Translations under genes and position numbers: made by a program | NCBI RefSeq assembly: GCF_029892155.1 | Contig: NZ_JARZAG010000004.1 | Span: 344,138 to 408,137 of the forward strand | Direction: 5' to 3' | Length of the DNA: 64,000 nt | Source of the DNA: Kitasatospora sp. GAS204B | GTDB lineage: Bacteria; Actinomycetota; Actinomycetes; Streptomycetales; Streptomycetaceae | Shown here: one piece after another, positions 60,478-64,000 of the stretch | How the letters are laid out: each line of letters opens with the position of its first letter | Numbering within the stretch: the first letter of the stretch is position 1 | Notes under the pieces: generated by a model | Database searches by the model: none | What the model was told of the DNA's origin: nothing | The model's input: the letters and a program-made list of their open reading frames with translations, nothing else

Positions 60478-61047
60478 TCAGGCGACGGCGACCGCCCCGC
60501 CGGCCGCCAGAGCGCCGCTCACCGAGCCGCCGCTCAGCTGTGCCGCGCGCGGCAGCCAGGCGGCCAATTCGCCGGCCTCCCCGGCCCGCAGGCCCAGCGC
60601 CAGCATCAGCGAGGCCTCCGGCGTCGGCTCGAAGGGCCGACGCAGCAGGGTCATCCCGGCCTGCTCCGGCGTCCGGTCGGCCTTGCGCTGGTTGTCCTCG
60701 GCGCACGCGGCCACCGTGTTCAGCCAGCTGTCGGCACCGCCGCGCGACCTCGGCACCAGGTGGTCCACCGTGGTCGCCCGCCGCCCGCAGTAGGCGCACA
60801 CGTGCTGGTCCCGGACCAGCACGCCCCGCCGCGACCACGGCGCCCGTTGTCGGAACGGCACCCGCACGTACCGTTGGAGTCTGATCACCCGCGGCACCGG
60901 CACGGACACACCGGTGGCCCGCATCACGCGCAGCGGATGCGCCTGCTCCACCACGGCCTTGTCCTGGAGTACCAGCACCACCGCACGCTGCAGGGACACC
61001 GTCGACAGCGGCTCGTAGCTCGCGTTCAGCACCAGTGTGTTGCGCAT
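60478..61047 (-). CDS. HNH endonuclease
   Basis: A 189-residue protein with the HNH/ICEA motif: CAYCGRRATTVDHLVPRSRGGADSWLNTVAACAEDNQRKADRTPEQAGM. The Cys pairs bind zinc, His is in VDHLVP and Asn in WLNTV. The N-terminus MRNTLVLNASYEPLSTVSLQRAVVLVLQDKAVV is the conserved actinobacterial form. It is a housekeeping HNH family with unknown DNA target. ATG 61047 is preceded by GGAAGGTG. Confidence 0.93.
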   Translation of the reverse strand: MRNTLVLNASYEPLSTVSLQRAVVLVLQDKAVVEQAHPLRVMRATGVSVPVPRVIRLQRYVRVPFRQRAPWSRRGVLVRDQHVCAYCGRRATTVDHLVPRSRGGADSWLNTVAACAEDNQRKADRTPEQAGMTLLRRPFEPTPEASLMLALGLRAGEAGELAAWLPRAAQLSGGSVSGALAAGGAVAVA

Positions 61048-61186
61048 TCCGGACACCTTCCAGGCCGTCGCCGCCGCCGTGGCGGACCCAACCACTCTGA
61101 CCGCCAAGCCCCTTGCCCGACAACGCAATTTCCCCGCTCAGCGGCCACCCCGTGGCCGCGCGTGGGGCGCCGGGGACACCCCGGGC

Positions 61187-61192
61187 TACGCT
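61187..61192 (+). promoter_or_regulatory. -10 hexamer for a leaderless start (glycosylase)
   Basis: TACGCT is followed by CGGCCTC and the GTG at 61200, a 7-nt spacing. Confidence 0.45.
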
Positions 61193-61199
61193 CGGCCTC

Positions 61200-61907
61200 G
61201 TGCCTACCGATGCGCCCATGAACGCGCCGACCGCCGCGCCCGACCACGCAGCCACCGCGCCCGCCGCGCCGGGGGAGCGTCCCGCACCGCTGCCGCGCTC
61301 GTTCTTCGACCGACCCGCCAGCGAGGTCGCCCCCGAACTGCTCGGCCGGCGGCTGAGCTGCACCCTCCCCACCGGCACCGTCGAACTCCGGCTGACCGAG
61401 GTCGAGGCCTACACGGGACCCGACGACCCCGCCTCGCACGCCTTCCGCGGGCCGACCGCGCGCAACGCCGTGATGTTCGGCCCGCCCGGCCACGCGTACG
61501 TCTACTTCACCTACGGCATGCACTACTGCCTCAACCTGGTCTGCGGTCCTGCCCTGCACCCCGGCGGAGTCCTGCTGCGGGCCGGCGAGGTGACCGGGGG
61601 AGTGGAGCAGGCCCGCAGGCGCCGCCCCACCAGCCGCCGGGACCACGATCTCGCCCAGGGACCGGCCCGCCTCGCCATGGCCCTCGGCGTCGACCGGAGC
61701 CAGGACGGCGAGGATGTGGTCGACGGCCCCGTGATCCGCCTGCTGCCCGGCACGCCGCCACCGGCCGAACTGATCCGCAGCGGACCGCGCACGGGCGTCT
61801 CCACCGCCGGCGACATCCCCTGGCGGTTCTGGATCCACGGCGATCCGTCCGTCAGCCCGTACCGGGCACACACCCCGCGCCGCCGGTCCGCGAGTAAAAC
61901 CGGCTAG
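61200..61907 (+). CDS. DNA-3-methyladenine glycosylase (AAG/Mpg family)
   Basis: A 235-residue base-excision repair enzyme that removes alkylated purines. Motifs: [69 protein letters not shown], with the catalytic Glu in [14 protein letters not shown], and [11 protein letters not shown]. The first ~35 residues are Ala/Pro-rich and not conserved. I start at GTG 61200, supported by the -10 spacing; ATG 61218 is an alternative. Confidence 0.93.
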   Translation: MPTDAPMNAPTAAPDHAATAPAAPGERPAPLPRSFFDRPASEVAPELLGRRLSCTLPTGTVELRLTEVEAYTGPDDPASHAFRGPTARNAVMFGPPGHAYVYFTYGMHYCLNLVCGPALHPGGVLLRAGEVTGGVEQARRRRPTSRRDHDLAQGPARLAMALGVDRSQDGEDVVDGPVIRLLPGTPPPAELIRSGPRTGVSTAGDIPWRFWIHGDPSVSPYRAHTPRRRSASKTG

Positions 61908-62006
61908 CGCGAACCGCGTACCCTCAGACACGCTGGGAGCCTCACGAACCTGATCGCCGGACCCGTCACCAGCAGCGGCCCGGCCCGACCGAGGAGAAGC
62001 GTGACC

Positions 62007-63269
62007 GTGACGGACATCGTCGACGAGCTGCGGTGGCGTGGGCTGATCGCCCTGTCCACCGACGAGGACGCATTGCGCAAGGCGTTCGCGGACGGCCCGG
62101 TCACCTTCTATTGCGGGTTCGACCCGACCGCGCCGAGCCTGCACCTCGGCAACCTGGTGCAGCTGCTCACCATGCGCCGGATCCAGAACGCCGGGAACTT
62201 CCCGCTCGGCCTGGTCGGCGGCGCGACGGGTCTGATCGGCGATCCCAAGCCGACCGCCGAGCGGGTGCTGAACGCCCCTGAGACGGTAGCCGGCTGGGTG
62301 GACCGGGTCCGCAGCCAGGTCGAGCGCTTCCTCGACTTCGAGGGCGAGTTCGCGGCCCGGATCGTCAACAACCTCGACTGGACCTCCGAGCTGTCCGCGA
62401 TCAGCCTGCTGCGCGACATCGGCAAGTACTTCCGGGTCAACAGCATGATCGCCAAGGAGGCCGTCGCCCGGCGGCTCAACTCCGACGCGGGCATCAGCTA
62501 CACCGAGTTCAGCTACCAGATCCTCCAGGGCAACGACTTCCTGGAACTCAACCGCCGCTACGGCTGCACCTTGCAGACCGGCGGCAGTGACCAGTGGGGC
62601 AACCTGACGGCCGGCACCGAGCTGATCCGCAAGGCGGACGGCAACTCCGTGCACGCGGTGGCCACTCCGCTGATCGTCAAGGCGGACGGCACCAAGTTCG
62701 GCAAGACGGAGACCGGCACGATCTGGCTCGACCCCACGCTGACCACGCCGTACGCCTTCTACCAGTTCTGGCTGAACGCGGACGACCGGGACGTCTCCAA
62801 CTTCCTGCGGATCTTCAGCTTCCGCTCGAAGGAGGAGATCGAGGAACTGGAGCGGGAGACCATCGATCGCCCGCAGGCCCGCCTCGCCCAGCGTGCACTG
62901 GCCGAGGAGTTGACCACGCTGGTCCACGGCGCCGAGCAGTACGAGCGCGTGGTCGCCGCCTCCAAGGCCCTGTTCGGCCAGGGCGACCTCGCCGACCTGG
63001 AGCCGGAGACGCTGGCCTCCGCGCTGAGCGAGGTGCCCAAGGCCGCGGTGACGGAGCTGCTCCCGATCGCCGACCTGCTGGTCGCGGTGGGCCTGGCCCC
63101 CAGCCGCTCGGCCGCCCGCCGCACGCTGAAGGAGGGCGGGGCGTACCTCAACAACACCAAGGTGGCCGACGAGGACGCCGTGCCGACCACGGCCGACGTG
63201 CTGCACGGCCGCTGGCTGGTGCTCCGTCGTGGCAAGCGGAACCTTGCCGCTGTCGAGCTCGAAAACTGA
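62007..63269 (+). CDS. tyrS: tyrosyl-tRNA synthetase
   Basis: A 420-residue class I synthetase. [17 protein letters not shown] carries the HIGH-type motif (HLGN), and [17 protein letters not shown] the KMSKS-type motif (KFGKT). The C-terminal S4-like RNA-binding domain is present ([21 protein letters not shown]). GAGGAG at 61991-61996 favours GTG 62007 (MTDIVDEL) over GTG 62001. It is the last protein gene before the rRNA operon. Confidence 0.96.
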   Translation: MTDIVDELRWRGLIALSTDEDALRKAFADGPVTFYCGFDPTAPSLHLGNLVQLLTMRRIQNAGNFPLGLVGGATGLIGDPKPTAERVLNAPETVAGWVDRVRSQVERFLDFEGEFAARIVNNLDWTSELSAISLLRDIGKYFRVNSMIAKEAVARRLNSDAGISYTEFSYQILQGNDFLELNRRYGCTLQTGGSDQWGNLTAGTELIRKADGNSVHAVATPLIVKADGTKFGKTETGTIWLDPTLTTPYAFYQFWLNADDRDVSNFLRIFSFRSKEEIEELERETIDRPQARLAQRALAEELTTLVHGAEQYERVVAASKALFGQGDLADLEPETLASALSEVPKAAVTELLPIADLLVAVGLAPSRSAARRTLKEGGAYLNNTKVADEDAVPTTADVLHGRWLVLRRGKRNLAAVELEN

Positions 63270-63348
63270 CGCCCTGTCATCTGGGACGGTGCTGGGAACG
63301 CGTCAGGTGGCTTGAAGTGCACGGTATTTGAGCTGCGAGAACCACCTA

Positions 63349-63380
63349 GAGGGGCCAGATCTGGTCAGATCTGGCCCCTC
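63349..63380 (+). terminator. 15-bp perfect hairpin after tyrS
   Basis: GAGGGGCCAGATCTG (63349-63363) pairs with CAGATCTGGCCCCTC (63366-63380), leaving a minimal loop. GTGTTTG follows. Confidence 0.9.
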
Positions 63381-63385
63381 GGTGT

Positions 63386-63414
63386 TTGACGGGGCTGCCT
63401 GGCTGGCCTAAGGT
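63386..63414 (+). promoter_or_regulatory. rRNA operon promoter
   Basis: TTGACG (63386-63391) and TAAGGT (63409-63414) are 17 nt apart, the best housekeeping-type promoter in the window. It fires towards the 16S gene about 500 nt downstream, so it is probably one of several tandem rrn promoters. Confidence 0.75.
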
Positions 63415-63707
63415 AGACCGAGTCGCCTGAACCGGACGGACGCAAGGGGCAGCCGAGAGGCCGGCCCGAACCCGTTCGGAGCGACCATCACATTTACTGA
63501 TTTCCAACCTCGCTTACTTCCTTCTGGAATTTGTGTGGTCCGGACCATGTCTGGAAATACGGTAGAGTGGCGGTCGCCGCAGAAAAGGCGGACCTGGCCA
63601 GCCAGGAAGTCGGAAAAGGCACTGAGCCGGATCTGATAGGCTGGAAACACGAAAGAGCGAATGCCCGGAGGGGTCACGGAAGTGGCTGCGAAGGAAGTGT
63701 CCGTTCC

Positions 63708-63911
63708 TTGAGAACTCAACAGCGTGCCAAAAGTCAACGCCAGATATGTTGACATCCCCGGCCTCGGTCACTTGATCGGGGTTGGAGATTCCTTTTGAAG
63801 TAAAACACTAGCGAGGACGCAGTGCACGAGGTCACCCTATTCCGGTGGTTGTCGTGCCGCTCAACGCGGGTGAGGACCCGGGCTTTTAATTAAGCACTGC
63901 CGGGAAGACAT
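63708..63911 (+). ncRNA. 16S rRNA precursor leader with antitermination/processing signals
   Basis: TTGAGAACTCAACAGCGTGC (63708-63727) and CAAAAGTCAACGCC (63728-63741) are the motifs found in front of Streptomyces 16S genes. They are associated with antitermination and RNase III processing. ATCCCCG...CGGGGTT (63755-63784) can form a stem. The AT-rich stretch at 63882-63896 precedes the mature 5' end. Confidence 0.8.
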
Positions 63912-64000
63912 TCACGGAGAGTTTGATCCTGGCTCAGGACGAACGCTGGCGGCGTGCTTAACACATGCAAGTCGAACGGTGAAGCCCTTCGGGGTGGATC
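63912..64000 (+). rRNA. rrs: 16S ribosomal RNA, 5' end (partial)
   Basis: The mature end TCACGGAGAGTTTGATCCTG begins at 63912 and includes the universal 27F site. It continues GGCTCAGGACGAACGCTGGC, GGCGTGCTTAACACATGCAA and GTCGAACGGTGAAGCCCTTC before the window ends. The variable V1 part (GGTGAAGCCCTTCGGGGTGGATC) resembles Kitasatospora/Streptacidiphilus more than most Streptomyces, by memory only. Confidence 0.98.

Larger units (their letters stand above)
63270..63911 (+). other. 642-nt region: tyrS terminator, rRNA promoters and 16S leader
   Basis: There is no protein gene here. After the tyrS terminator it holds at least one strong promoter (63386-63414), two further -10-like hexamers (TAGAGT at 63563-63568 and TAGGCT at 63637-63642) and a conserved 16S leader from about 63700. 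GC falls clearly below the window average, as is usual upstream of Streptomyces rrn genes. Confidence 0.85.

Noticed and set aside
63408..63771. Open frames in the rRNA promoter region on both strands
   Set aside because: They lie in non-coding promoter/leader DNA, lack RBSs and show no codon bias.
63749..63777. TTGACA and TTGATC as a further rRNA promoter
   Set aside because: TTGACA is consensus, but the -10 is poor and the site lies inside the conserved 16S leader, where TTGACA is part of an inverted repeat with GTCAAC.

Overview
The window is GC-rich actinobacterial chromosome, most likely from the family Streptomycetaceae. Nearly every gene has G or C at third codon positions and GTG/TTG starts are frequent. 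The rRNA leader at the right edge carries the usual Streptomyces-type motifs, and the first ~89 nt of the 16S gene look closer to Kitasatospora/Streptacidiphilus than to typical Streptomyces (this last point is from memory, not a search). Most of the window is core or conserved Streptomycetaceae content. No IS element, prophage, CRISPR array or tRNA gene was seen.

Left part (1-6.0 kb): a secreted amidase-like protein, an lgt-cyclophilin pair on the minus strand, a chloramphenicol-phosphotransferase-like kinase, a HipA-like kinase and a SRPBCC protein. From 4.9 to 16.2 kb lies an exopolysaccharide (EPS) locus: a GT4 glycosyltransferase, then a tightly coupled operon (initiating sugar-phosphate transferase, O-antigen-ligase/polymerase-like protein, MurJ/Wzx-like flippase, polysaccharide deacetylase, second GT4, Wzz-like chain-length protein, BioF2/CelD-like acyltransferase), faced by a secreted GH26 glycosidase. 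It looks like a complete Wzx/Wzy-type pathway with its own hydrolase.

Middle (16.5-36 kb): a membrane-anchored PQQ-like protein; an ABC-F ATPase preceded by a probable leaderless 7-codon mini-ORF and a strong hairpin; a small HTH protein; an enoyl-CoA hydratase; a five-gene Asp23/AmaP envelope operon; an SDR; a DnaQ/BRCT exonuclease; an alcohol dehydrogenase; moaA; DUF3099; and a tldD-tldE-kptA operon in which tldD carries an in-frame TAA just upstream of its conserved metal-binding C-terminus. A metallo-beta-lactamase-fold protein and the fabG-fabI pair (type II fatty acid synthesis) follow.

Right part (35.6-64 kb): a divergent GntR/MFS pair with two operator-like repeats, a histidine phosphatase, serB, a large FHA-FHA-ABC-permease fusion, an HTH-enolpyruvyl transferase (MurA-like) fusion with a HipB-type palindrome over its own promoter, proS, an ABC exporter with a two-component system, a second GAF-kinase/response-regulator pair, a lipoprotein, an ABC ATPase, NfeD and a stomatin-like protein, TauE, pterin dehydratase, an anchored PQQ propeller, an HNH nuclease, a 3-methyladenine DNA glycosylase, tyrS, and the promoter/leader and 5' end of an rRNA operon.

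Two themes recur. About a dozen genes have a TANNNT -10 hexamer exactly 6-7 nt before the start codon and no ribosome binding site, which points to widespread leaderless mRNAs. Long perfect hairpins separate most convergent gene pairs.
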